A stretch of 16,543 nt of DNA from Chloroflexota bacterium (GTDB lineage Bacteria > Chloroflexota > Anaerolineae > J102), in the NCBI GenBank assembly GCA_003353825.1, contig PIVW01000076.1, positions 1 through 16,543 on the forward strand, in the 5' to 3' direction. Positions 7,929 through 14,085 of the stretch are shown piece after piece. The first letter of the stretch is position 1. Each line of letters opens with the position of its first letter. The translations under genes and the position numbers were made by a program. Below the pieces are notes generated by a model, which was not told the origin of the DNA, did no database searches, and worked only from the letters and a program-made list of their open reading frames with translations.

Positions 7929-8636
7929 ATGCAAACGAAAGCTCGTTCTCTAGTGTTTGTCACCACCCTTATCTTGTTGCTGGCCACAGCCTGCCAATCG
8001 CTCACACCGGTTTTGCCGGTCGGAGCAAATCGTATGATTCGGTTGCGCACTTGGTTTGCAGACCCATCTGCCCATCCAGAGTGGCAAATCCATGCTGGCA
8101 AGCGCTGTGGTGATGCGCCTATGGTCATGCCAACCAACGGGTTTATCGGATTTGGTTGGGGCGATAGCTTCCGGCCGGGGCATCGACACTCTGGTTTCGA
8201 CATCTTCAGCCCTAATGGCGTGTCCAACATAACGCTTATTGTGGCGGTCTACGACGGCTACCTGACGCGTGAGGCAGACTGGAAAAGCACCGTCATCATC
8301 CGGCACCCGGATTTCCCAGTCATTCTTGGCGACAAACAGATATGGACCTATTACACCCACATGGCATCCAAGGATGGGAGTGTTACGTTTGTCGATTCGG
8401 CATTTCCTGCGGGCACGTACGAACGGTTTATCGAGGCAGGCACATTGCTGGGACATCAGGGAACCTGGTCAGGCACAGCCAATGTTCCCACCGGGTTGCA
8501 CCTACATTTTTCAGTTGTCAAATCCACATTGAGTGGTGGTTACGCCAATGAGGCTGACATCGACAACACCTATGACCCTGCCCCTTTCCTCGGCCTCATT
8601 CGCAATGAGGATGGCCTTTATGAATGCTCGCAATAA
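7929..8636 (+). CDS. M23 (LytM-type) metallopeptidase lipoprotein
   Basis: A 235-residue protein with a lipoprotein signal peptide: a basic start, a hydrophobic run, then ATAC with Cys22 as the lipidation site. The M23 zinc site is complete: H87-S-G-F-D91 (HxxxD), H144 in YYTHMAS, and H191-L-H193 in TGLHLHFSV. LytM/M23 enzymes are zinc endopeptidases that cut peptidoglycan cross-bridges or stems. Here it would be a membrane-anchored, surface-facing enzyme, or a peptidase turned to another substrate if the host lacks typical peptidoglycan. It is transcribed divergently from the methyltransferase; 112-118 bp of shared upstream DNA separate them. No Shine-Dalgarno is seen before the ATG. Confidence 0.87.
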   Translation: MQTKARSLVFVTTLILLLATACQSLTPVLPVGANRMIRLRTWFADPSAHPEWQIHAGKRCGDAPMVMPTNGFIGFGWGDSFRPGHRHSGFDIFSPNGVSNITLIVAVYDGYLTREADWKSTVIIRHPDFPVILGDKQIWTYYTHMASKDGSVTFVDSAFPAGTYERFIEAGTLLGHQGTWSGTANVPTGLHLHFSVVKSTLSGGYANEADIDNTYDPAPFLGLIRNEDGLYECSQ

Positions 8637-8755
8637 GGTATCGAATGCAGATGCCACAGATACACGCTGAAATTCATAGATTTAATAAGCCCGTGATGGA
8701 TTAGGATCATTACTGTCGGGCTCTTGATCTGTTACGGCCCCGGAGTCACTACATC

Positions 8756-9226
8756 ATGAGCACATCCATCAAACCCTTTTTGGCGCCCGATTTTACCCTC
8801 AACACCTTTGAAGGCGCGCCGGTAACCCTGTCTGATTATCAGAATGATAGAAACGTTGTGCTTGTCTTCAATCGGGGTTTTTTCTGACCCTACTGCCGCA
8901 GGCACATGGCGCAGTTGCGCCACGACTACCGATCCTTCGTTGACAGAGATGCTGCTATCCTTGTGGCAGGCCCTGAAAACGCCGATAAATTTCAGGCCTA
9001 TTGGCAAAAAGAAAATCTACCATTCACCGGCCTGCCTGATCCCGATCACAGAGTTGCAGATGTATACGGCCAGCAAGTTAAGCTCTTGAAATTCGGTAGA
9101 ATGCCCGCTCTGATCGTCATTGACAAACAAGGATTCGTAAGATTCCAGAATCATGGTTCGTCAATGCAGGGCATCCCACCAAACCAAGAAGTCCTGGCGC
9201 TGCTGGATTCGATCAGCGATCTGTAA
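8756..9226 (+). CDS. Peroxiredoxin-like (AhpC/TSA) protein, probable selenoprotein with in-frame UGA at codon 44
   Basis: Read through one TGA (8885-8887), the frame encodes a 156-residue thioredoxin-fold AhpC/TSA protein: APDFTLNTFEG...VTLSDY, then VVLVFNRGFF-[UGA]-PYCRRHMAQLR, and a cis-Pro region KFGRMPALIVIDKQG. The TGA stands exactly at the peroxidatic Cys of the usual G-F-x-C-P-Y-C motif, giving U44-P-Y-C47, a typical UxxC selenoprotein redox pair. Everything after it is intact. GGAG (8742-8745) precedes the ATG by 10 bases. A stem-loop fitting the bacterial SECIS pattern follows the UGA (separate entry). Likely role: thiol-dependent peroxide or disulfide reduction in the cytoplasm. Standard gene callers would report only a truncated piece from ATG 8906. 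Alternative: a nonsense mutation of TGC/TGT. No sel genes lie in the window, so Sec insertion is inferred. Confidence 0.65.
8907..8922 (+). promoter_or_regulatory. Candidate bacterial SECIS hairpin
   Basis: TGGCGC (8907-8912) and GCGCCA (8917-8922) pair perfectly around the loop AGTT (8913-8916). The loop begins 25 bases after the UGA and has G as its second base. The bacterial SECIS pattern calls for a short stem with a G in the first bases of the apical loop, about 16-37 bases behind the UGA, and this hairpin meets it. It lies inside the coding frame, as bacterial SECIS elements do. The stem is short, and GC-rich hairpins occur by chance, so it supports the selenoprotein reading without proving it. 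Confidence 0.55.
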
Positions 9227-9238
9227 CCTGGGAAACCT

Positions 9239-9250
9239 GTAAGCGCTTAC
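9239..9250. promoter_or_regulatory. LacI-family-like operator palindrome
   Basis: GTAAGCGCTTAC is a perfect 12-bp palindrome. With the preceding T it matches the TGTAAGCGCTTAC pattern shared by many LacI/CcpA-type operators. It lies 12 bp after the peroxiredoxin stop and about 340 bp before folE, an odd place for an operator, and no LacI-type gene is in the window. It may be fortuitous. Confidence 0.35.
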
Positions 9251-9277
9251 GCAAAATTATCGACAATTTTTTGTCGA

Positions 9278-9367
9278 GGCATGTGGCATGTGGCAAGTGG
9301 CATGTGGCAAGTGGCAAGTGGCGTGTGGCAAGTGGCATGTGGCATGTGGCAAGTGGCAAGTGGCAAG
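9278..9367. repeat. Heptamer minisatellite (GTGGCAA/GTGGCAT)
   Basis: About 13 tandem copies of a 7-bp unit that alternates irregularly between GTGGCAT and GTGGCAA, with one GTGGCGT, cover about 90 bp. The period is not a multiple of three and no frame runs through it, so it is non-coding. Slipped-strand copying is the probable origin. Confidence 0.92.
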
Positions 9368-9585
9368 TTCACCTTGTCTGCAAGCAAAGTTGTACCTGCG
9401 ACCTTGTGGAAAAGTGATTATGTCAACTAAATGGTATTGTCACAACTAAAAACCCTGCTACTTACTACCTGCCCCAACGGGGCCTGATTTTCACAGCGCC
9501 GTCTGGGAACAATTGCTAGCCCTTTAGTGCGCATTTCGCAATTCGACCACACACATATCACGTACCCCGAATACACAGAATATAG

Positions 9586-10250
9586 ATGACGTACATCTTT
9601 AAGAACCCACACGCCATGATACAAGACACCCTTACCCCTATCCAGACCACCCTCCAACCTTCCTCGCTCAAACTGCGGGTGAAAGACGAAGTTTATGACC
9701 CGGAATTGGAATCGTTGGTCGGGGAACTCCTCGCACGTGTTGGTGAAGATCCAAGCCGAGATGGCCTGCAGCGTACGCCACTTCGCGTGACCAAATCTAT
9801 CGACTTCTTCACGAGTGGCTATTCTAATTCATTCGAAGAGGTTGTCAACAATGCCATCTTCATAGATTCGACAGAGGAGATGGTAGTCGACAGAGATATT
9901 GAGTTTTATTCTTTGTGCGAACACCATATGCTCCCATTCTTCGGCAAGGAACATGTCGGTTATCTGCCAAATGGCAAAATCATCAGACTCAGCACAAAAT
10001 CGCCCGCATCGTAGATGTTTTTGCCCGGCGATTGCAGGTACAGGAACGGCTTACCAAGCAGATTGCCGACGCCATAACCGATGTGCTCGACGCTCACGGT
10101 GTTGCCGTTGTCACCGAAGCGAGCCACTTTTACATGATGATGATGCGAGGCGTCCAAAAGCAGAACAGCACGACTGTGACTGGCGCTATGCGAGGCGCTT
10201 TCAAAGAGGATGCTCGCACCAGGGCCGAATTCATGCAACTCACCCGTTAG
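9586..10250 (+). pseudogene. folE: GTP cyclohydrolase I (folE), frameshifted and degenerate
   Basis: The two frames together give a full-length FolE, which makes 7,8-dihydroneopterin triphosphate from GTP, the first step of folate and queuosine-type pathways. The first part (9586-9993) has [29 protein letters not shown], including the zinc Cys and the CEHH His. Near 9994-9999 the frame breaks (AGC ACA AAA for the expected AGC AAA), and the protein resumes in another frame as [20 protein letters not shown], continuing to [16 protein letters not shown]. Two invariant positions are also changed. The Gly of GKIIGLS is Arg (AGA, 9985-9987), and the second zinc Cys before MMMRGV is Tyr (TAC, 10131-10133). 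Each is explained by a single G-to-A change. Frameshift plus loss of a zinc ligand argues for a dead gene and not a single sequencing error. An alternative start is ATG 9616. Confidence 0.82.
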
Positions 10251-10275
10251 ACGCTTGGCCCCACCACATTGTAAT

Positions 10276-10309
10276 GCCTGCACTCAGATCCTTGGGTGCA
10301 GGCTTTTTT
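10276..10309 (+). terminator. Rho-independent terminator after folE
   Basis: GCCTGCAC (10276-10283) pairs with GTGCAGGC (10296-10303) over a 12-base loop, followed by six T (10304-10309). It starts 26 bp after the folE stop and also separates it from the convergent SDR gene. Confidence 0.88.
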
Positions 10310-10344
10310 ATGGCCGGCTACATAAATTTAAAAACAAACGCTTG

Positions 10345-11076
10345 CTATCCCCAGGGCGTTGAAGCAGCACGTCGCACATCGATCTGGTCGATCACTGCAT
10401 TTCCTCTGCGGGAAACGAGAAACAGGACGAGATCGGCGATATCATCTGGGTGCATCAGCACTGATCGGTCGAGATCAGGTCGAGCATCTCCGATCATGCC
10501 GGTATCGACTCCGCCCGAACAGATAGCGTGAACCCGGATACCATCTGGCTGCACCTCTTTGGCCAGGGCCTTACTCATGCCCATGACGGCGTGTTTAGAG
10601 GCGGAATAGAGAGATTGATTGGTGTAGCCCTTGACACCAACAACTGAATTGATGTTGACGATGTAGGAGCAGGCCTGACGTTTGAGATAGGGAATAGCCT
10701 CTCGGCACAGCAGAAATGTGCCTCGCACATTGACCGCCATCACCTGATCCCATGCCTCGGCGGTGGTCTCTACCAGGGGACCGAAATCACCGATCGCAGC
10801 GTTATTGACGACGATATCGAGCCGACCCCAGTGGCTGATCGTTCTCTCGACCAGGTGTTTGACCTCGGCTTCGATACTGATATCGGACGGCACACACAGG
10901 CAATTGCCCGATTGCGATTCGATCTCCTTCTGCACCGCTTGTAGTTGACTTTCGGTCCTGGCAACAAGCACGACCCTTGCACCCCGCCGTGCTAACATCA
11001 GGGCAATGTGCCGGCCAATGCCACGTCCCGCGCCGGTGACGATCGTTACTTTTCCGTCTAGTGTTTGTTCTGGCAT
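10345..11076 (-). CDS. Short-chain dehydrogenase/reductase (FabG-like SDR)
   Basis: A 243-residue classical SDR. The coenzyme motif TGAGRGIG is at residues 14-21 and NNAA at 91-94. N116 and the catalytic S144, Y157 and K161 (YSASK) form the complete SDR tetrad. R40 after the second strand (VARTESQ) suggests NADP(H) preference. It reduces or oxidises a carbonyl/hydroxyl group; the substrate cannot be read from sequence. The C-terminus is slightly divergent (IDQIDVRRAASTPWG where FabG ends with GQ...DGG). The ATG has GAGG six bases upstream (GAGGTAAGGT-ATG). It is convergent with folE, with the terminator between them. Confidence 0.9.
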   Translation of the reverse strand: MPEQTLDGKVTIVTGAGRGIGRHIALMLARRGARVVLVARTESQLQAVQKEIESQSGNCLCVPSDISIEAEVKHLVERTISHWGRLDIVVNNAAIGDFGPLVETTAEAWDQVMAVNVRGTFLLCREAIPYLKRQACSYIVNINSVVGVKGYTNQSLYSASKHAVMGMSKALAKEVQPDGIRVHAICSGGVDTGMIGDARPDLDRSVLMHPDDIADLVLFLVSRRGNAVIDQIDVRRAASTPWG

Positions 11077-11177
11077 ACCTTACCTCGTGTCGATGATTGT
11101 GCGAAGACGTCAAGTATATACTGATTCTTCCTCGTCCAATAAATCCTTCTTTGGCGATCCTTGTCCCCTTCTCTGGC

Positions 11178-11405
11178 TTATTTATCCCTCAGGTTGATGA
11201 ACTCATCAACACCCATACCTGCATGGCGGATGATAACTAGAAGCGTGCCGCGATCAAGTGTCCTATAATCATGTACGATTACTTGAGTATATGGCTGATT
11301 ACGCTTTATTATGATGTGGCAGCCTCGTTGTCGGCGCACTTAGAAGCCTGCCCGTCCCAAAATGGCAACGCATTCCCTACCTGAGATTACAGGTAGTCTG
11401 GTCAT
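11178..11405 (-). pseudogene. hicA: hicA toxin gene with in-frame TAA
   Basis: Starting from the ATG at 11405-11403, which overlaps the hicB stop as ATGA, the frame reads TRLPVISGRECVAILGRAGF, then TAA (complement of 11340-11342), then VRRQRGCHIIIKRN and, near its end, TLDRGTLLVIIRHAGMGVDEFINL. This is a full HicA mRNA-interferase of 75 codons: the dsRBD-like fold with the catalytic His in G-C-H (usually G-S-H). The stop stands where HicA normally has Tyr (AGFYVRRQ), one base away from TAT/TAC. The toxin cannot be made unless the stop is read through. It is too broken to appear as an open frame and is easily missed. Confidence 0.82.
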
Positions 11406-11608
11406 ACGACGACGGTCAATACTTCGAGATGATCTTCCGGAACGGGCAATCCGTCCTCTGTAAGCACATCAATATATAAATCGATGGCCTCCTTGATGTT
11501 GAGTGCGGCACTCTCTTTGCTGTGCCCCTGACTAATACAGCCAGGTAGTGTCAGACATTCTGCTACGCACAGACCATCTCTTCCTGGATAAAGGACTACT
11601 TGACGCAT
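11402..11608 (-). CDS. hicB: HicB-family antitoxin
   Basis: A 68-residue protein with the partial RNase H fold of HicB: a YPGRDG start, LCVAECLTLPGCISQGHSKE (the P-G-C-x-S-x-G-x-T/S-x-E signature), then AALNIKEAIDLYIDVL. Two ATG codons stand in a row (11611 and 11608). AGGAG at 11619-11615 (complement) is six bases from the second and three from the first, so I chose the second. HicB normally neutralises HicA and represses its own promoter. Its gene is first and overlaps hicA by 4 bp, the reverse of the most common hicAB order but well known. With hicA broken, hicB is an orphan antitoxin here. Confidence 0.87.
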   Translation of the reverse strand: MRQVVLYPGRDGLCVAECLTLPGCISQGHSKESAALNIKEAIDLYIDVLTEDGLPVPEDHLEVLTVVV

Positions 11609-11720
11609 CATTAACTCCTGACTGGATTGTATAGCTTCAACTGCAAGACCATAACAACTTCGCGATAGTACTTCAAGTCACCAGCTTACTTTTCTTATAC
11701 ACATTTGCACAATAAATACT

Positions 11721-12389
11721 ATGAACATACACCATCTCGTCGTTGGCATGTTGCAGGTAAACTGCTTCCTGCTCCACGATACGAACACTAACGAAGCCTT
11801 TCTGATCGATCCCGGCGACGATGTCCCGCAGATACTCCAGCTCATCGAGCGCACGGGCGCAAACGTCAGCCAAATCACCAACACACACGCGCATTTCGAC
11901 CATGTATTGGCAGTGCCGGAGGTGCAGAAGGCCACCGCTGCCACCTTCCATCTACATGAAGCAGAGTTACCGGTCCTAGGGTGGGCGGCCGATGCTACCG
12001 AAATGTGGCTGGGCCGCAAGTGGGGTCCACCACCTGCCATCGATAGCTACCTCAGCCCGGGTGAGACGCTGCGCTTGGGTGAGACTGAATTCGAAATCAG
12101 ACTTGTGCCCGGCCATTCTCCTGGTTCGATCATTTATATCGATCACGCCGGACGCCGGGCCTGGGTAGGTGATACTGTTTTCGCCGGTGGTATCGGGCGC
12201 ACCGACTTCCCCGGTTGTAGCTATAGCGACCTCATCGAAGCCATCCATACCCAAGTCCTCACCTTGCCCGACGACTATGATCTTTATCCCGGCCATGGTG
12301 GTTTTACGACCGTGAGCCGCGAACGCAACACGAATCCTTTCCTGACGGACGAGATGTGGGCGCAGGCGTTGCGTCAAGTCAAAGAATAG
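11721..12389 (+). CDS. MBL-fold metallo-hydrolase (glyoxalase II-like)
   Basis: A 222-residue metallo-beta-lactamase-fold hydrolase with both metal sites: T55-H56-A-H58-F-D60-H61, H132 in PGHSPGS, D151 in VGDTVF and H192 in YPGHGGFTT. The signature GDTVFAGGIGRTDFPGC and the ending RERNTNPFL are typical of the YcbL/hydroxyacylglutathione hydrolase-like branch. It likely hydrolyses a thioester such as an S-acyl conjugate in the cytoplasm, exact substrate unknown. It is transcribed divergently from hicB. No Shine-Dalgarno is seen; the AT-rich 30 bases before the ATG may mean a short or leaderless transcript. Its 3' end overlaps the convergent racemase gene by 16 bp. Confidence 0.9.
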   Translation: MNIHHLVVGMLQVNCFLLHDTNTNEAFLIDPGDDVPQILQLIERTGANVSQITNTHAHFDHVLAVPEVQKATAATFHLHEAELPVLGWAADATEMWLGRKWGPPPAIDSYLSPGETLRLGETEFEIRLVPGHSPGSIIYIDHAGRRAWVGDTVFAGGIGRTDFPGCSYSDLIEAIHTQVLTLPDDYDLYPGHGGFTTVSRERNTNPFLTDEMWAQALRQVKE

Positions 12390-13057
12390 TCAAGTGCCGC
12401 TTGCACGTGTAACTCTAACGTATTGAGCAGGGGAAGTACACTATCCCCAGCACGTAAGATCAGGGGAAGTTCTGTACAGCCAAGGATCACACCATCGACC
12501 TCATAGGCCGAGATCACCATCATTAGTTGTCTTTTGCTCTCTCGTATGATGTTCCCTAGTACCAGTTCGTCAAAGATAATTGCATTTACCAGCGCTTGAT
12601 CGGCAAGTGTAGGGACACACACTTCGATACCATAGTTGTGAGCGATCGCACCATAAAAGTTCTTCTGCATCGTAAACTTGATCCCCAGGAGCAGGCACTT
12701 TTTCAACCCAAGCGATTTCGCGCGCTGCAATGTAACGTCGACGATGCTCACCATAGGTATCGGAGAGCGTTTGGCAAGTTCGGGATAGACAGCGTGGGGA
12801 GAGTTTGCCGCCATCACAGCGAAGTCGGCGCCGGCCCTGTAAAGCCCGGCGATACCAGACACAATATAGTCAATGTAGTCTTCGGTCTGATCCCGGTCCT
12901 CCATATCGGTGAATTTCTGAAAATTCAAGCTATATACGACGATCTCGGGATAGTGGTAATCGCCATACGTTTCATGGTGTTTTTGGTGCAGCAAGGTGTA
13001 GTAGGCGGCTGTCGATTCGTGGCTTATACCGCCAAGGATTCCGATTCTCTTCGCCAT
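12374..13057 (-). CDS. Aspartate/glutamate racemase-family protein (YgeA-like)
   Basis: A 227-residue member of the Asp/Glu racemase superfamily. The start GILGGISHESTAAYY (residues 6-20) is the family's IGxxGGMSxESTxxYY. The second active-site cysteine is present as C194 in LGCTELPL. The first active-site cysteine, expected in a C-x-N-T-x-H motif, is replaced: the protein reads A83-A-N-S-P-H88. Members lacking one cysteine can have altered or one-way activity, so racemisation by the usual two-base mechanism is doubtful. It is cytoplasmic and cofactor-independent. Upstream lies a 62-bp gap from the AbiEii-like gene on the same strand, containing the direct repeat AGCGCT-AA-AGCGCT. Confidence 0.85.
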   Translation of the reverse strand: MAKRIGILGGISHESTAAYYTLLHQKHHETYGDYHYPEIVVYSLNFQKFTDMEDRDQTEDYIDYIVSGIAGLYRAGADFAVMAANSPHAVYPELAKRSPIPMVSIVDVTLQRAKSLGLKKCLLLGIKFTMQKNFYGAIAHNYGIEVCVPTLADQALVNAIIFDELVLGNIIRESKRQLMMVISAYEVDGVILGCTELPLILRAGDSVLPLLNTLELHVQAALDYSLT

Positions 13058-13119
13058 AACCTTCTATTCCTACTGTCAGATAGACCTCAAAAAACAGCGC
13101 TAAAGCGCTTACTACAAAC

Positions 13120-13752
13120 CTAGAGGAATTCGTCCTCATCACCCTCTGCAATGATATCCTGGTTGACGAAATCATTCCAAGCACTCAAGATACCTGGTGT
13201 GGCATCCGCCAGCTCTAAAAGATCTGAGACCTCACCTGACTCACTCTTCAAGTCAGGAAAGGTGAGTAGGAGTAAAGCAATATCTCGCCAATCAGTTCCG
13301 GCCTTTGGTTTTCCGAGCCTATTAGAATATGAAATCACTTTACTGGCAACTAATTCCGAGGGTGACATCACTAACACATCAGCAATTCGCTGCGAGTCGG
13401 GCAATCTCTCAACCGCTCTAATGTCAACCAGATGCCGGTTTCTCGGTTTTTGAACTTGAAATAAGCGGAATCCCCGACCCTTTGCAACGTTTCTAACTCT
13501 GATAGCAATATGAAATCGATCGTGCAAGTATTGCTTTAACTCTTCGGACAACGACTTGGCGCGAGTCGAGATCAGATCAATATCTTGCGTCATGCGAGGC
13601 TCATCCACATAGGCATTCACGGCTTGGGCGCCGAACAAGACAACATCATCCCGGCCGCGCAGGAAGTCTAAAACAGCCTCTTGAATTGTCGCTAAAGGTA
13701 GAGATTCATCCATAATGAACTCTCGAAATGTCAACGTACCTGCGTTGAGCAT
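13120..13752 (-). CDS. Nucleotidyltransferase AbiEii/AbiGii-like protein
   Basis: A 210-residue protein with a nucleotidyltransferase fold. VVLFGAQAVNAYVDEPRMTQDIDLIS (residues 37-62) carries the pattern of AbiEii-like enzymes: G-x-x-A-x-x-x-Y followed by T-x-D-x-D, with D57 and D59 as metal ligands. MSPSELVASKVISYSNR and GTDWRDIALLL are the usual helices of the family. AbiEii is the toxin of type IV toxin-antitoxin/abortive-infection pairs, but many stand-alone members exist and no AbiEi-type antitoxin gene is present upstream, so a toxin role is not supported. Two starts are plausible: ATG 13752 (GGAG seven bases upstream) and ATG 13713 (GAGAG upstream), which gives MDESLPLATIQEAV, the more family-like N-terminus. 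Confidence 0.75.
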   Translation of the reverse strand: MLNAGTLTFREFIMDESLPLATIQEAVLDFLRGRDDVVLFGAQAVNAYVDEPRMTQDIDLISTRAKSLSEELKQYLHDRFHIAIRVRNVAKGRGFRLFQVQKPRNRHLVDIRAVERLPDSQRIADVLVMSPSELVASKVISYSNRLGKPKAGTDWRDIALLLLTFPDLKSESGEVSDLLELADATPGILSAWNDFVNQDIIAEGDEDEFL

Positions 13753-13817
13753 GAAGTTGCTCCATTGTTATCACTTAGGGAGTTCCAGAATTTAAATGTT
13801 CCCAAAACCTTAGTCCT

Positions 13818-13890
13818 ACGTGAAGCGTGAAACGTAAAACGTGAGGACATAGGCGTGAAATCATTACGTATCACGCACCACGTTTCACGA
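13818..13890. repeat. Imperfect inverted repeat of ACGTGAAACGT words
   Basis: CGTGAAACGT (13826-13835) is perfectly complementary to ACGTTTCACG (13880-13889). Flanking words (TACGTGAAGCGTGAAACGTAAAACGTGA on one side, in part; TTACGTATCACGCACCACG on the other) extend the match imperfectly. It looks like a dispersed REP-like or word repeat, and it lies between the two divergent genes. Confidence 0.8.
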
Positions 13891-14003
13891 GTTATGGATT
13901 ATTTTTTCTGGAACAGCCTCATTCACTTAGGTTGATTTGAGTATACCAAAAAAACGGGGTCAATTCTAGCTGGCCCATCACTGTGCACCCATCGAATGAG
14001 AAA

Positions 14004-14032
14004 TTGACAATGACGCGGACCTCCTCTATACT
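14004..14032 (+). promoter_or_regulatory. Sigma-70 promoter of the ROK repressor gene
   Basis: TTGACA (14004-14009, perfect -35) and TATACT (14027-14032, one mismatch to TATAAT) are separated by exactly 17 bases. Transcription would start near 14039, leaving a leader of about 45 bases before the TTG start. This is the best promoter in the window. Confidence 0.85.
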
Positions 14033-14085
14033 CAAACTTAATTCATCAACTGGAATAAGTAAGTAATACTAGGGCTAAGGCAGCT

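Larger units (their letters stand above)
9227..9585. other. Intergenic region between the peroxiredoxin gene and folE remnant
   Basis: No gene is supported in these 359 bases. It holds a 12-bp palindrome (9239-9250), a small hairpin CGACAA-TTTT-TTGTCG (9261-9276), a heptamer minisatellite (9278-9367), and a 5-bp hairpin GCCCC-AAC-GGGGC (9471-9483) followed by a short T run. No convincing promoter for folE was found. Confidence 0.7.
13753..14085. other. Intergenic region with inverted repeat and ROK-gene promoter
   Basis: No gene is supported in these 333 bases. The region contains an ACGTGAAACGT-type inverted repeat (13818-13890), an AT-rich stretch near 13905-13955, and a clear sigma-70 promoter (14004-14032) for the downstream repressor gene. 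Confidence 0.7.

Noticed and set aside
8688..8722. AGCCCG...CGGGCT hairpin after the M23 gene as terminator
   Set aside because: It has a large asymmetric loop and no T run behind it.
9261..9276. CGACAA-TTTT-TTGTCG hairpin as terminator of the peroxiredoxin gene
   Set aside because: The T run is in the loop and none follows the stem; the stem is short and AT-rich.
9990..10005. Programmed -1 frameshift in folE
   Set aside because: The slippery site is poor, no pseudoknot is evident, and the rest of the gene has lost a zinc ligand.
4165..11405. Reassigned stop codon (alternative genetic code)
   Set aside because: Internal stops are TAG, TGA and TAA, and intact genes in the window end with all three, so no single reassignment fits.
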